From contig JAEWCZ010000066.1 in assembly GCA_023390335.1 (NCBI GenBank), forward strand, positions 434,001 through 498,000: a DNA stretch of 64,000 nt, given 5' to 3'. Below are positions 34,263-43,400 of this stretch, one piece after another. The stretch comes from Bacillota bacterium (GTDB lineage: Bacteria; Bacillota; Clostridia; Acetivibrionales; DSM-1351). A program made the translations under genes and the position numbers. The notes below the pieces were generated by a model. That model had not been told where the DNA came from. It did no database searches and saw only the letters and a program-made list of their open reading frames with translations. Position 1 is the first letter of the stretch. Every line of letters starts with the position of its first letter.

Positions 34263-35282
34263 ATGGCAGAAAAGCATATTGGAAAGCAGACTGTATTTTT
34301 TAAAAATCCCCCTTCCATCAAAGCAACAGCATCATTTGTAGGGCCAAAGGAAGGTATGGGGCCTTTAAAAAATGACTTTGATTATATTATCCCCGATGAA
34401 TTATGGGGGGAGGACAGCTGGGAAAAAGCAGAAAGCAAACTTGTAAGGGAGGCCTTTGCAAAAGTTCTTCAAAAGGCAAAGCTCACTAACGACAAAATCG
34501 ATTATGTTCTGGCGGGAGATCTCCTAAACCAGTGTATAGCAGCAAACTATGGACTAAGAGAAACAGAAGTTCCGTTTTTAGGCTTATACGGTGCATGCTC
34601 AACCATGGCTGAATCAATGAGTATTGGCAGTCTCATTGTAGAGGGAGGTTTTGCAGAAAACGTAGTGTGCATGACTTCCAGCCATTTCTGTTCAGCGGAA
34701 AGGCAGTTCAGATTTCCTCTTGAATTGGGAAGTCAGAGAACTCCTACGGCACAATGGACTGTAACCGGATCTGGTGCGGTAGTATTGTCCTCTAATGGTG
34801 CAGGGCCATATATAAAACATGTTACAACCGGAAAAATCAATGATTTGGGAATAAAAGATGCAAATAATATGGGTGCGGCGATGGCTCCGGCAGCTGCGGA
34901 TACTATATTCGCCCACTTTAAGGACACAGGATTGCAGCCTGATTATTATGATCTAATTGTAACTGGTGATTTGGGCAAGGTTGGAAAACAAATTTGTCAG
35001 GAAATGCTGAAGCAAAACGGATTGGATATAGAATCCAGATTTAATGACTGCGGAGTAATGATATTTGATGCAGAAAAGCAGGATACTCATGCAGGAGGAA
35101 GTGGATGTGCATGTTCAGCGACGGTGCTTGCAGGGCATTTATACAAACAGATAACCCAGGGAAATTTAAATAAAGTTTTATTTATAGCCACAGGAGCATT
35201 AATGAGTCCTATCAGTTCTCAGCAAAAGGAATCCATACCGGGTATAGCACACGCCATAGCTATTCACAGAACTCTAAACTGA
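34263..35282 (+). CDS. spoVAD: Stage V sporulation protein AD
   Basis: 339 residues, thiolase/KAS-like fold: FLGLYGACSTMAESMSIGSL holds the active-site-like Cys, with GSGAVVLSS and THAGGSGCACSATVLAGHL. SpoVAD binds dipicolinic acid at the inner membrane of the spore and does not act as a synthase. The middle gene of spoVAC-AD-AE. Confidence 0.96.
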   Translation: MAEKHIGKQTVFFKNPPSIKATASFVGPKEGMGPLKNDFDYIIPDELWGEDSWEKAESKLVREAFAKVLQKAKLTNDKIDYVLAGDLLNQCIAANYGLRETEVPFLGLYGACSTMAESMSIGSLIVEGGFAENVVCMTSSHFCSAERQFRFPLELGSQRTPTAQWTVTGSGAVVLSSNGAGPYIKHVTTGKINDLGIKDANNMGAAMAPAAADTIFAHFKDTGLQPDYYDLIVTGDLGKVGKQICQEMLKQNGLDIESRFNDCGVMIFDAEKQDTHAGGSGCACSATVLAGHLYKQITQGNLNKVLFIATGALMSPISSQQKESIPGIAHAIAIHRTLN

Positions 35283-35309
35283 CAAGTTAAAAAATAATGA
35301 GGTGGAATA

Positions 35310-35666
35310 ATGAATTACTTGAGTGCATTTATAGTTGGTGGAATAATTTGTGCCATCGGTCAGATATTAATAGACAAAACGAAATTAACATCCGCACGTA
35401 TATTGGTAGTTTATGTAGTAGCCGGTGTAGTGCTGGCATCTTTGGGAATATATCAGAAAATAGTTGATATAGGTGGAGCAGGAGCCACTATTCCACTTAC
35501 AGGGTTTGGCTACAATCTTGCAAAAGGTGTATTCAGAGATGTGGATGAAACAGGATTGCTGGGAGCATTTACAGGAGGATTCAAAGCAGGTGCTGCGGGA
35601 CTGGCAGCGGCTGTATTTTTCGGATTTATGATGGCAGCCATATTTAAACCTAAAGCAAAAAAGTAA
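35310..35666 (+). CDS. spoVAE: Stage V sporulation protein AE
   Basis: 118 residues, four transmembrane segments: FIVGGIICAIGQILID, YQKIVDIGGAGATIPLTGFGYNLAKG and ETGLLGAFTGGFKAGAAGL. A paralogue of SpoVAC (shared GGIICxIGQ and IPLTGF motifs). The last gene of this short spoVA operon, which is the minimal AC-AD-AE set of Clostridia. Confidence 0.96.
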   Translation: MNYLSAFIVGGIICAIGQILIDKTKLTSARILVVYVVAGVVLASLGIYQKIVDIGGAGATIPLTGFGYNLAKGVFRDVDETGLLGAFTGGFKAGAAGLAAAVFFGFMMAAIFKPKAKK

Positions 35667-35673
35667 ACATTTC

Positions 35674-35745
35674 AGAGGAATATTTAAGGTCAAGGCTAAA
35701 GTTCTTTTTTAGTTAATTGATTGGTTAAATATTCTTCTTTTTTTA
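35674..35745 (+). terminator. Probable terminator after spoVAE
   Basis: AGAGGAATATTTAA (35674-35687) pairs with TTAAATATTCTTCT (one G-U) across a loop of about 37 bases and is followed by TTTTTTT. The long loop lowers confidence. Confidence 0.6.
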
Positions 35746-35868
35746 CTTTTTAAAAAAATATATGGAATTTTACCTTAAAATTGTTTATAATTGAAGAAGA
35801 TTTTTTTATACTCATCAACGAAATTTTGAATGTAGAAGCACAATACATAAAAACAAGGTGGATGAATT

Positions 35869-36333
35869 ATGAATATAGAGTATATAAACCCATTTATTGA
35901 AGCAAGCCAGACAGTTCTTAAACAAGTTGTGAACGTTGATGCTAGGTTGGGAAAAGTATTTTTAAAGAATTCTCCTTATCAGGGGGAATCAATACTTATA
36001 ATTGTAGGGATTACTGGTAAAATTCGTGGACAAGCTATTTTTACAATGAGCAAGGCTGTAGCTTTTAAAATAGCTTCAGCTATGATGATGGGAATGCCTG
36101 TTGACGAATTAAATGAAATATCAAAAAGTGCACTATCCGAGCTTACAAATATGATATTGGGTAATACAGCCACTTTGCTTTATAATAAAGGAATCGGTAT
36201 TGAAATTACCCCTCCTTCATTGTTGCTCGGTGAGAATTTACAAATTTCACAATCTAAAATGAAGACCATATGTATACCTTTATATCTGTCGGATAATGAG
36301 ATTCTTGAAATTGATATTTCCGTGCAGGATTGA
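35869..36333 (+). CDS. cheX: CheX-type chemotaxis phosphatase
   Basis: 154 residues. The E-x2-N phosphatase motif occurs in KSALSELTNMILGNTATL, with the CheX N-terminus YINPFIEASQTVLKQ. CheX dephosphorylates CheY-P. It is far from the che operon at the window start and is a single-gene unit with its own terminator. Some CheX-like proteins act outside chemotaxis. Confidence 0.88.
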   Translation: MNIEYINPFIEASQTVLKQVVNVDARLGKVFLKNSPYQGESILIIVGITGKIRGQAIFTMSKAVAFKIASAMMMGMPVDELNEISKSALSELTNMILGNTATLLYNKGIGIEITPPSLLLGENLQISQSKMKTICIPLYLSDNEILEIDISVQD

Positions 36334-36362
36334 GATATTATAAGTAAAATGATAAAATAAAT

Positions 36363-36417
36363 AAACATACAATAAAAAGATGGTTAGTAAAGCCATCTTT
36401 TTATTGTATGTTTATTT
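36363..36417 (+). terminator. Terminator after cheX
   Basis: Very long stem: AAACATACAATAAAAAGATGG pairs with CCATCTTTTTATTGTATGTTT around a loop of about 9 bases. The A- and T-rich flanks could allow function in both directions. Confidence 0.88.
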
Positions 36418-36461
36418 TAATAGACGAATCTGATAAGTTACTGAAAGGAATGTGATTAATT

Positions 36462-36956
36462 ATGGCACTTAATATAGTACTGGTGGAACCCGAAATTCCG
36501 CAGAATACAGGAAATATAGTTAGGAGTTGTGCTGCCACGGGAACTGTGCTGCATCTTGTGGGGCCTCTTGGATTTTCAATAGAGGATAAATATCTTAAAA
36601 GAGCTGGACTTGACTACTGGGACGAGGCAGATGTAAGGTATTACAACAGCCTTGATGAGTTTTTTGAAAAGTTCCCGGGAAAATCCTTCTACTATTCAAC
36701 CACTAAAGCAGTAAACAACTACTGCGATGTACAGTTTGAAGATGACTGCTTTATTTTATTCGGAAAAGAAACAGCAGGTCTCCCGGAGGAATTGTTAAAG
36801 GATAATAAGGAGCATTGCATTAGAATACCTATGAAAAACGGCATAAGGTCTCTTAATCTTTCGAATTCAGTTGCGATTGTGTTGTATGAGGCACTTAGAC
36901 AACAGGACTTCAAAGACATGAAGCTTGAGGGGCATATGGTAAAATATGAGTGGTAA
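36462..36956 (+). CDS. trmL: tRNA (cytidine/uridine-34-2'-O)-methyltransferase TrmL
   Basis: 164 residues, SPOUT fold: NIVLVEPEIPQNTGNIVRSC, the LKRAGLDYWDE helix, and the knot motifs LFGKETAGLPEELL and RIPMKNGIRSLNLSNSVAIVLYEALRQ. Methylates the wobble nucleotide of leucine tRNAs. GAAAGGAATG precedes the ATG by about 8-9 bases. Stands alone. Confidence 0.93.
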   Translation: MALNIVLVEPEIPQNTGNIVRSCAATGTVLHLVGPLGFSIEDKYLKRAGLDYWDEADVRYYNSLDEFFEKFPGKSFYYSTTKAVNNYCDVQFEDDCFILFGKETAGLPEELLKDNKEHCIRIPMKNGIRSLNLSNSVAIVLYEALRQQDFKDMKLEGHMVKYEW

Positions 36957-37058
36957 ATTACATTAAATATATTCATACTATTATTCATGTGTTTTTTCAA
37001 AAATAATGGGTATATTAAAAAGGTATAGTAAAATAGTGCAATTGAGAAGAGGGTTAAA

Positions 37059-38171
37059 ATGGTTAATAGAACGAGACTTGTTGATGAATTTCTGGAATTA
37101 GTGAAAATAGATAGCTTATCGAGAAAAGAAAGACAAATGTGCGATATACTAAAGCGAAAGCTGGAAAACATGGGATTTATGCCTGTGGAGGACAATGCAG
37201 GAGAGAAAATCGGCGGAAACAGCGGAAATATAATATGCACTGTAAAAGGAACCAAGAATGTTCCTGCTATTTTACTTGGGGCGCATATGGACACAGTGGT
37301 TCCCGGAATAGGTAAAAAAGCCGTTGTGGACGGGGACATAATAAAAACCGACGGAACAACCATTCTGGGGGGTGATGATGCTTCAGGGATAGCAATTATT
37401 CTGGAGACAATGAAGCTTCTCAAGGAGGAAAACATCCCTCACGGTGATATCCAGATAGTATTCACAGTAGCTGAAGAAATCGGATTACTTGGAGCAAAAA
37501 ATCTGGATTACAGTAAGATACATGCAAAATACGGATTTATTCTAGACAGCGACGGCAAAATAGGCTGTGCAGCTGTAAAAGCTCCTTCACACAACAAGAT
37601 AAATGTGGTAATAAAAGGTAAAGCTGCTCATGCCGGTATGGAGCCTGAAAACGGAATAAGCGCATTTACAATTATGTCTCACGCTATTGCAAACATGAAG
37701 CTTGGAAGAATTGACGAGGAAACAACGGCAAACATTGGAATAATACACGGCGGAACAGCTACAAACATTGTATGCGACAGAGTTGAGATTGAAGGTGAAG
37801 CTAGAAGCAGACAACAGAGTAAGCTTCAGGCTCAGACTGAGCATATGAAACAATGTTTTGAACATGCAGCAGAAAAATTCAGCGGACAGGTTGAATTTAA
37901 CTACGAAGTAGAATATCCTGCTTTTAATGTTCAAATGGATTCATCTGTAATTGATATCATGAAAGCGGCAGCAGACGACTGCGGTATAAAATTTGAGGCT
38001 ATAGTTACCGGCGGAGGAAGCGATACAAATATTATAAACTCAAAAGGAATAGAGGCAGTTGACATTAGCGTGGGTATGACCAATGTACACAGTGTTAATG
38101 AACAGATATCAATAAAGGATATGGTGGAAGCTGTTACTTATCTTACGGCAATAATACAAAATGTCAAATAA
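37059..38171 (+). CDS. M20-family peptidase (peptidase T-like)
   Basis: 370 residues. Metal ligands: the H/D of LLGAHMDTVVPG, the D of LGGDDASG, and the EE of FTVAEEIGLLG. The dimerisation domain has KAAHAGMEPENG. It fits the PepT-like M20B group (tripeptidase or related aminopeptidase). Cytoplasmic zinc exopeptidase; the exact substrate cannot be read from sequence. Confidence 0.88.
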   Translation: MVNRTRLVDEFLELVKIDSLSRKERQMCDILKRKLENMGFMPVEDNAGEKIGGNSGNIICTVKGTKNVPAILLGAHMDTVVPGIGKKAVVDGDIIKTDGTTILGGDDASGIAIILETMKLLKEENIPHGDIQIVFTVAEEIGLLGAKNLDYSKIHAKYGFILDSDGKIGCAAVKAPSHNKINVVIKGKAAHAGMEPENGISAFTIMSHAIANMKLGRIDEETTANIGIIHGGTATNIVCDRVEIEGEARSRQQSKLQAQTEHMKQCFEHAAEKFSGQVEFNYEVEYPAFNVQMDSSVIDIMKAAADDCGIKFEAIVTGGGSDTNIINSKGIEAVDISVGMTNVHSVNEQISIKDMVEAVTYLTAIIQNVK

Positions 38172-38203
38172 CTGATAATGAGGCAGCTAACAGGGGGATT
38201 TAT

Positions 38204-39115
38204 ATGTTGCAAACTACTTTAATAGATAAAGAGATATCTATTAACGACAAGGACTGTTTCGATAAATATTTTAAAACAGCCGATGTTCTTGCATCTGAAT
38301 TGACTTTTACAAATCTTTTCATGTGGAAGGAACACTACAAAATAAGATACGGAATAATTAATCATTTTTTATGCATAATGTCAGTAAAGGATGGTTTAAA
38401 TCCTTTTTGCTTTTTTCCCGCAGGTGATTACAATAGAGCAGAAGAATTAAAAAAGACTATAGAAACATTAAAGGAATATTTTGATTCAGAGGGATGGGAA
38501 TTAATTTTCTCCAGAGTTACAAAACAGCAGGAGGAAATCCTTGATAATATAGGAATAGAGTATAACGCCACAGAGGATAGAGACAATGCTGACTATGTGT
38601 ATACAGTAAAAAGTTTGTCAACATTGACGGGAAAGAAGCTTGACGGCAAGAGAAATCACATTAACAAGTTTAAGAAACTTTACAGCTATGAGTATGAAGA
38701 AATAACACCGGAAAATATACAGGAATGCAAGAATATAGTAGAAAAATGGTACCGACAGAGAGTAAAATCAGGTGATGAAAGTCTATCCCATGAGAGAAAT
38801 GCAACCCTTGAGCTTCTTGACAACTATGGTATACTCGGCTTAAAAGGCGGATTAATAAGAGTAGACGGAAAAGCGGAAGCCTTTACTGTTGGTGAACAGC
38901 TTAATAAAAATACGGCGGTTATTCACGTTGAAAAGGCAAATGCTGAAATTCACGGTCTTTATGCAGTGATAAATCAGCAGTTTATAAACAACCAATGGCT
39001 TCATGTGGAATATGTCAACAGAGAACAAGATATGGGAATTGCAGGGTTAAGAAAGGCCAAATTATCCTATAATCCTGATCACTTGATTGAAAAATACACA
39101 ATAAAAGTTTGTTAA
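38204..39115 (+). CDS. DUF2156 protein (GNAT-like aminoacyltransferase fold)
   Basis: 303 residues. Related to the catalytic region of MprF-type phosphatidylglycerol lysyltransferases: FTNLFMWKEHYKIRY, KRNHINKFKK, VEKWYRQR, FTVGEQLNKNTAVIHVEKAN and NREQDMGIAGLRKAKLSYNP. It lacks the membrane part, so it is a soluble tandem-GNAT protein. AGGGGG precedes the ATG. 33 bases after the peptidase gene. Confidence 0.87.
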   Translation: MLQTTLIDKEISINDKDCFDKYFKTADVLASELTFTNLFMWKEHYKIRYGIINHFLCIMSVKDGLNPFCFFPAGDYNRAEELKKTIETLKEYFDSEGWELIFSRVTKQQEEILDNIGIEYNATEDRDNADYVYTVKSLSTLTGKKLDGKRNHINKFKKLYSYEYEEITPENIQECKNIVEKWYRQRVKSGDESLSHERNATLELLDNYGILGLKGGLIRVDGKAEAFTVGEQLNKNTAVIHVEKANAEIHGLYAVINQQFINNQWLHVEYVNREQDMGIAGLRKAKLSYNPDHLIEKYTIKVC

Positions 39116-39143
39116 ATATTTATTAAATTAAGCGTATATACTA

Positions 39144-39172
39144 TTGAAAATGTTTTTGAAATATTATAGAAT
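39144..39172 (+). promoter_or_regulatory. Predicted sigma-A promoter of gap
   Basis: TTGAAA (39144-39149), a 17-base spacer and TAGAAT (39167-39172). The 92-base leader that follows has no clear riboswitch; TTTTGTCGATAA inside it is one base off a Spo0A box, which is weak evidence. Confidence 0.6.
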
Positions 39173-39264
39173 TATTTTGGTTTAGGAAAAGGAAACCAAT
39201 TATTTTGTCGATAAGCATTAATTTGCTTGACTAATTAATAAAAAAAACTTAGGAGGTAACACCA

Positions 39265-40275
39265 ATGGCAGTAAAAATGGGTATTAATGGTTTTGGACGT
39301 ATTGGACGTCTTGTTTTCAGGGCTGCAATAAACAACCCTAATGTAGAAGTTAAGGGAATCAATGATCCATTCATCGATCTCGAGTACATGAAATATATGC
39401 TTACTTATGACACAGTTCACGGAAAATTCGAAGGAACTGTAGATGTAAAAGATGGCAAATTGTTTGTTAACGGAAAAGAAATCGCAGTATTCGCAGAAAA
39501 AGATCCTACAGCTATAGCTTGGGGCGCTTGCGGTGCTGATTACGTTGTTGAATCAACAGGTGTATTCACTACTACTGAAAAGGCTTCAGCTCACATCAAG
39601 GGCGGAGCAAAGAAAGTTATTATCAGTGCTCCTTCAGCTGACGCTCCAATGTTCGTAATGGGCGTTAACAGTGACAAGTACACTAAGGACATGACAGTTG
39701 TATCAAACGCTTCATGTACTACTAACTGCTTAGCTCCTTTAGCAAAGGTTATCAACGACAACTTCGGTATAATTGAAGGTCTTATGACTACAGTTCATGC
39801 TGCAACTAACACTCAGAAGACAGTTGACGCTCCTTCAATGAAAGACTGGAGAGGCGGAAGATCAATCCTCGGAAACATCATTCCTTCATCAACTGGTGCT
39901 GCAAAAGCAGTTGGAAAGGTTATTCCAGAATTGAACGGAAAATTAACTGGTATGGCATTCAGAGTTCCTACAGCTGACGTTTCAGTTGTTGACCTCACAG
40001 TTCGTCTTGAAAAATCAGCTACTTACGAAGAAATCAAAGCAGCTGTTAAGAAGGCTTCCGAAAATGAATTGAAGGGTATCCTCGGATACACTGAAGATGC
40101 AGTTGTTTCAACTGACTTCATCCACGATGCACGTACTTCAATATTCGATGCTGAAGCTGGTATCGCATTGAACGGAAACTTCGTTAAGTTAGTTTCATGG
40201 TATGACAATGAATGGGGTTATTCAAACAAAGTTGTTAACCTTATTGAGCATATGGCTACTGTTGATGCTAAATAA
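39265..40275 (+). CDS. gap: Glyceraldehyde-3-phosphate dehydrogenase
   Basis: 336 residues. NAD-binding N-terminus MGINGFGRIGRLVFRA, the active-site NASCTTNCLAP (catalytic Cys in SCTTNC), the phosphate-binding GAAKAVGKVIPELNGKLTGM, and the C-terminal SWYDNEWGYSNKVVNLI. Catalyses the NAD-linked oxidation of glyceraldehyde-3-phosphate. Strong AGGAGGT site and optimised codons suggest high expression. Here it is separated from pgk-tpi and gpmI by about 18 kb, whereas in many Firmicutes they are adjacent. Confidence 0.98.
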   Translation: MAVKMGINGFGRIGRLVFRAAINNPNVEVKGINDPFIDLEYMKYMLTYDTVHGKFEGTVDVKDGKLFVNGKEIAVFAEKDPTAIAWGACGADYVVESTGVFTTTEKASAHIKGGAKKVIISAPSADAPMFVMGVNSDKYTKDMTVVSNASCTTNCLAPLAKVINDNFGIIEGLMTTVHAATNTQKTVDAPSMKDWRGGRSILGNIIPSSTGAAKAVGKVIPELNGKLTGMAFRVPTADVSVVDLTVRLEKSATYEEIKAAVKKASENELKGILGYTEDAVVSTDFIHDARTSIFDAEAGIALNGNFVKLVSWYDNEWGYSNKVVNLIEHMATVDAK

Positions 40276-40291
40276 TTAAAGTTTTAATATA

Positions 40292-40343
40292 TACAGCACT
40301 GTTTTTAGATGTGATTTATCTATCTAAAAGCAGTGCTGTTTTA
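40292..40343 (+). terminator. Terminator after gap
   Basis: ACAGCACTGTTTTTAGAT pairs with ATCTAAAAGCAGTGCTGT (small bulge), then TTTTA. Confidence 0.88.
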
Positions 40344-40416
40344 TTGCGTATACATGCAAATATATGGTAAAATTTGGCAATATATAGATAAGTAATTTAA
40401 AGGGGGAATGTTTGAA

Positions 40417-40623
40417 ATGAAAGAATTTCTAACCTCAATATTTCTAGGACTACTTATAATACTAATTGGATTTATTGTATCGGCAACACTAGGTAGTATA
40501 TTTGACGGGGGTAATCCAAATAATTCATTTCTATCTGCTATAACGTTCGCGATATTATTTTTATGTGCTATTATCACTGTTTGCACCAGAGCTATAATTA
40601 ACGTGATTAAAGCTAAGAATTAA
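40417..40623 (+). CDS. Small two-helix membrane protein
   Basis: 68 residues with two hydrophobic segments (about 5-27 and 41-62) separated by a polar loop FDGGNPNNS. AAAGGGGG lies 10 bases before the ATG at 40417; the ATG at 40408 is too close to that site. No family recognised. Confidence 0.6.
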   Translation: MKEFLTSIFLGLLIILIGFIVSATLGSIFDGGNPNNSFLSAITFAILFLCAIITVCTRAIINVIKAKN

Positions 40624-40631
40624 ATAGTTAT

Positions 40632-40672
40632 AAAAAGGATGACACATCAATTGCAAAGGTGTCATCCTTTTT
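40632..40672 (+). terminator. Terminator after the small membrane protein gene
   Basis: AAAAAGGATGACAC pairs with GTGTCATCCTTTTT with a 13-base loop. Symmetric and able to act in both directions. Confidence 0.9.
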
Positions 40673-40809
40673 AGTTCTACGTCGGAATAAAGAGTATTCC
40701 CGCCGTAATTTCTTATAATAGAAAATAATTTAAAATATACAACTTGTAAAATTTCCAATTTTTACTTATACTTAACATAAACAATTTGATAAATACAAAT
40801 TAAGAGCTT

Positions 40810-40842
40810 AAAGCCTACAGGTACCTGCCTGCTAGGCTTAAT
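40810..40842 (+). other. Structured leader hairpin of unknown class
   Basis: AAGCCT-A-CAGG / CCTG-CT-AGGCTT forms a 10-bp stem with a small internal loop. It is followed by TTTGCAACCTCGGGAGGG, which contains the ribosome-binding site of the secreted-protein gene. There is no T-run, so it is not a terminator. It could be a translational regulatory element. I compared it from memory with c-di-GMP, c-di-AMP and preQ1 classes and could not assign it. Confidence 0.4.
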
Positions 40843-40865
40843 CTTTGCAACCTCGGGAGGGACAG

Positions 40866-41891
40866 ATGAAAAAAACAAACTTAATCAGGCTTATTTCTAT
40901 TATCTTTACTTTGTGTTTATTTTTTAGCTTTACATCATATGCATTAGCCGGTTCAACTTTTTCAAGTAGTGGAAACAATTTGATTTATGTTAATAATCCG
41001 GAGTCCTTTGGCCTTAGTTCGGGGGATTTGGTATATTTGTACGGTACAAATATAGGGAATTCATATAAAGACGTTGAATTTTATCACCATTTGTATAACG
41101 CTTGGTCCAATGCAGGAGCCTGCAGGGTCGGAGTGGCAATGACGAACAAAGGTCCAAAACCCGCAATAATAACTTTCAAAGGAAGTTGTACTGCAACGAT
41201 TGATGGATATAATTTCTCTGTTATTGAAGATACTGCACAGGTGCTTAAAAACTTTCAGAATGCAAAATATCAAACGGTCATACTTAATCCCGGAGAAAAG
41301 AAAATAGTATGGTCTGATGACTTCAAATTTACACCCGGGTTTTCTGAATTTGTATACGGAAGAGCTCAGTTTAAATCCAATCAGAAATCTGGAGTTCGGT
41401 TAAGAGTATTTGCAGCCGGACAATCAAAAACTGCCGAAGATGTTTACAGGGAACCTCTTCCGCTAAAGGGCATAGGACATGGTTTTTGTGGTGAACTGGG
41501 ATATACGGAGAAAAATGTTACACTTGATGCAGATTCAAGCAGCAGTACAATCCTTTGTGAATGGCCTCAATTGCTTAATACATATGAGTACGATGGTGTA
41601 ATAAATTCAAAATCGGGTACATCAAAATACCACGCCGGAAACTATGGTGTTGTTTATAATTTAACAATAAACCATGCTTCTAATAAAAAAATTATAATAA
41701 ATCCCAAGTGGAGCCAGGACAGGCCATATGCAACACTTGTTTACAGTATCAACAATAGACCTTGGATAGTCGGTGAAAAGATCTCAACGGGGATGTTCTG
41801 GATAGAGGAACTGGGGGAGGAGCAAACTGCGAACGTTAAATTTATGCTGCCCGGAGGTAATTGCGGAAGCTATTATGTTTCTTTTGAATAA
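40866..41891 (+). CDS. Secreted protein of unknown function
   Basis: 341 residues from the ATG, which has CGGGAGGG 4-5 bases before it; the TTG at 40845 is inside the leader. A signal peptide is clear: KK, a hydrophobic core (LISIIFTLCLFFSFTSYA) and a cleavage region ALAGS. The mature part is beta-rich, with segments such as CRVGVAMTNKGPKPAIITF and CGELGYTEKNVTLDAD. No catalytic motif, cellulosome dockerin or cell-wall anchor was seen. It probably acts outside the cell or at the wall. Confidence 0.8.
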   Translation: MKKTNLIRLISIIFTLCLFFSFTSYALAGSTFSSSGNNLIYVNNPESFGLSSGDLVYLYGTNIGNSYKDVEFYHHLYNAWSNAGACRVGVAMTNKGPKPAIITFKGSCTATIDGYNFSVIEDTAQVLKNFQNAKYQTVILNPGEKKIVWSDDFKFTPGFSEFVYGRAQFKSNQKSGVRLRVFAAGQSKTAEDVYREPLPLKGIGHGFCGELGYTEKNVTLDADSSSSTILCEWPQLLNTYEYDGVINSKSGTSKYHAGNYGVVYNLTINHASNKKIIINPKWSQDRPYATLVYSINNRPWIVGEKISTGMFWIEELGEEQTANVKFMLPGGNCGSYYVSFE

Positions 41892-41905
41892 GTTAAGGGT
41901 AATAA

Positions 41906-41922
41906 TTAGTACCAAGTGTTAA
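41906..41922 (+). promoter_or_regulatory. FapR-like operator upstream of fabV
   Basis: TTAGTACCAAGTGTTAA resembles the FapR operator (TTAGTACC followed by an inverted half ending in TAA), with imperfect symmetry in the right half. It lies 8 bases upstream of the -35 box of fabV. FapR represses fatty-acid genes in Firmicutes and is relieved by malonyl-CoA. Confidence 0.45.
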
Positions 41923-41930
41923 TATCTAAT

Positions 41931-41959
41931 TTTAAAAATTCTTCATACTGTGCTATAAT
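41931..41959 (+). promoter_or_regulatory. Predicted sigma-A promoter of fabV
   Basis: TTTAAA, a 17-base spacer, then TATAAT preceded by TGC (extended -10). The -35 is weak but the -10 is strong. Confidence 0.65.
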
Positions 41960-42034
41960 AAAGTGTAGACTAATAAATATGTTAAGCATTAATCCGGCTT
42001 ATGATATATAAAGCTGATATTCAAGGAGGATTTT

Positions 42035-43222
42035 ATGATAGTTACACCTAAATTCCGTGGATTCATTTGTACAACATCACACCCTACAGGCTGTGAATAT
42101 AGTGTCAGGAAACAGGTTGAGTACGTTAAAGATCAGAAAAAAGTAAATGGTGCTAAAAAAGTATTGGTTATTGGAGCTTCGACAGGTTATGGCTTGGCAT
42201 CCAGAATAACTGCTGCCTTCGGTTGTGGAGCAGCCACAATCGGTATATTCTTTGAAAGACCTGCATCTAAAAATAAAACAGCCTCTGCGGGATGGTATAA
42301 TTCAGCGGCTTTTGAAAAGATAGCAAAAGAAGAAGGCCTGTATGCAAAAAGTATAAATGGTGATGCCTTTTCAAATGAAATAAAGCAGAAGACTATAGAT
42401 TTGATAAAAAAAGACCTTGGTAAGGTAGATATGGTAGTTTACAGTTTGGCTTCTCCAAGAAGGACACATCCAGTAACCGGTGAGGTATTCAATTCGGTTA
42501 TAAAACCAATTGGTTCAACTTATACATCAAAAACGGTAGATTTTCATACACAGATTGTTTCTGAAACAACTATTGAGCCTGCTAACGAAGATGAAATAAG
42601 ACAAACCATTGCAGTAATGGGCGGAGAGGATTGGGAAATGTGGATGGATGCCCTGAAAAATGCCGATGCTCTTGAGGAAAATGCAATTACACTTGCATAT
42701 TCCTACGTAGGCCCTGAGATGACTCATTCTGTTTACAGAGAGGGAACTATCGGAAAAGCCAAGGATGATCTTGAAGCTACTGTGGGAAAAATCAACGACA
42801 ATCTTAAGGGTATTGGCGGGAAAGCTTATGTTTCAATTAATAAGGCGGTTGTAACACAAGCTAGTGCAGCTATTCCGGTTATCTCTCTTTATATTAGTGC
42901 CTTATTTAAAGTAATGAAGGAAAAAAATCTCCATGAAGGCTGTATTGAACAAATGTACAGAATGTTCAGCGACAGAATTTATTCGGGGGATTTGAGGCTC
43001 GACAGCAAAGGCAGAATCTGTATGGATGATTTGGAAATGCTTCCTGAGGTTCAGGCTGAGGTAACAAAGCTCTGGAATGAAGCTAATAACGATAATGTTA
43101 AAGATATTACTGATATTGAAGGCTACAGAAAAGAGTTTTTCAGGCTTTTCGGCTTTGAATTTGAAGGCGTTGACTATAACGCCGATGTTGATATGGAAGT
43201 AAGTATTGAAGGTATAGACTAA
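42035..43222 (+). CDS. fabV: Trans-2-enoyl-ACP/CoA reductase FabV
   Basis: 395 residues. The FabV N-terminus TPKFRGFICTTSHPTGCEYSV, the NADH-binding loop KKVLVIGASTGYGLASRI, SLASPRRTHP, and the Tyr-x8-Lys active site in YSYVGPEMTHSVYREGTIGKAK. Reduces enoyl-ACP (or crotonyl-CoA) with NADH, ending each fatty-acid elongation cycle. AAGGAGG precedes the ATG by about 7 bases. Monocistronic with a terminator. Confidence 0.96.
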   Translation: MIVTPKFRGFICTTSHPTGCEYSVRKQVEYVKDQKKVNGAKKVLVIGASTGYGLASRITAAFGCGAATIGIFFERPASKNKTASAGWYNSAAFEKIAKEEGLYAKSINGDAFSNEIKQKTIDLIKKDLGKVDMVVYSLASPRRTHPVTGEVFNSVIKPIGSTYTSKTVDFHTQIVSETTIEPANEDEIRQTIAVMGGEDWEMWMDALKNADALEENAITLAYSYVGPEMTHSVYREGTIGKAKDDLEATVGKINDNLKGIGGKAYVSINKAVVTQASAAIPVISLYISALFKVMKEKNLHEGCIEQMYRMFSDRIYSGDLRLDSKGRICMDDLEMLPEVQAEVTKLWNEANNDNVKDITDIEGYRKEFFRLFGFEFEGVDYNADVDMEVSIEGID

Positions 43223-43230
43223 ACTATTAA

Positions 43231-43291
43231 CAAAAAGCATAAACCGGTGAAACTCTGCATGGCGCAGGTGTTCCGGCTTTATGCTTTTTTT
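43231..43291 (+). terminator. Terminator after fabV
   Basis: AAAAAGCATAAACCGG pairs with CCGGCTTTATGCTTTTT (small bulge) around a loop of about 25 bases with internal pairing; eight T follow. Confidence 0.88.
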
Positions 43292-43400
43292 TATGAAAAT
43301 TATTCTATAAAACCGTGATATGGTGATATATAATAAAATAAATAATCAGAATAATCTACATATTTGTAGAAGTAACTGACGGGCAAAAGGGGGCAGAGTA

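Noticed and set aside
39193..39207. Spo0A box upstream of gap.
   Set aside because: A single near-match in an AT-rich leader is not enough to support it.
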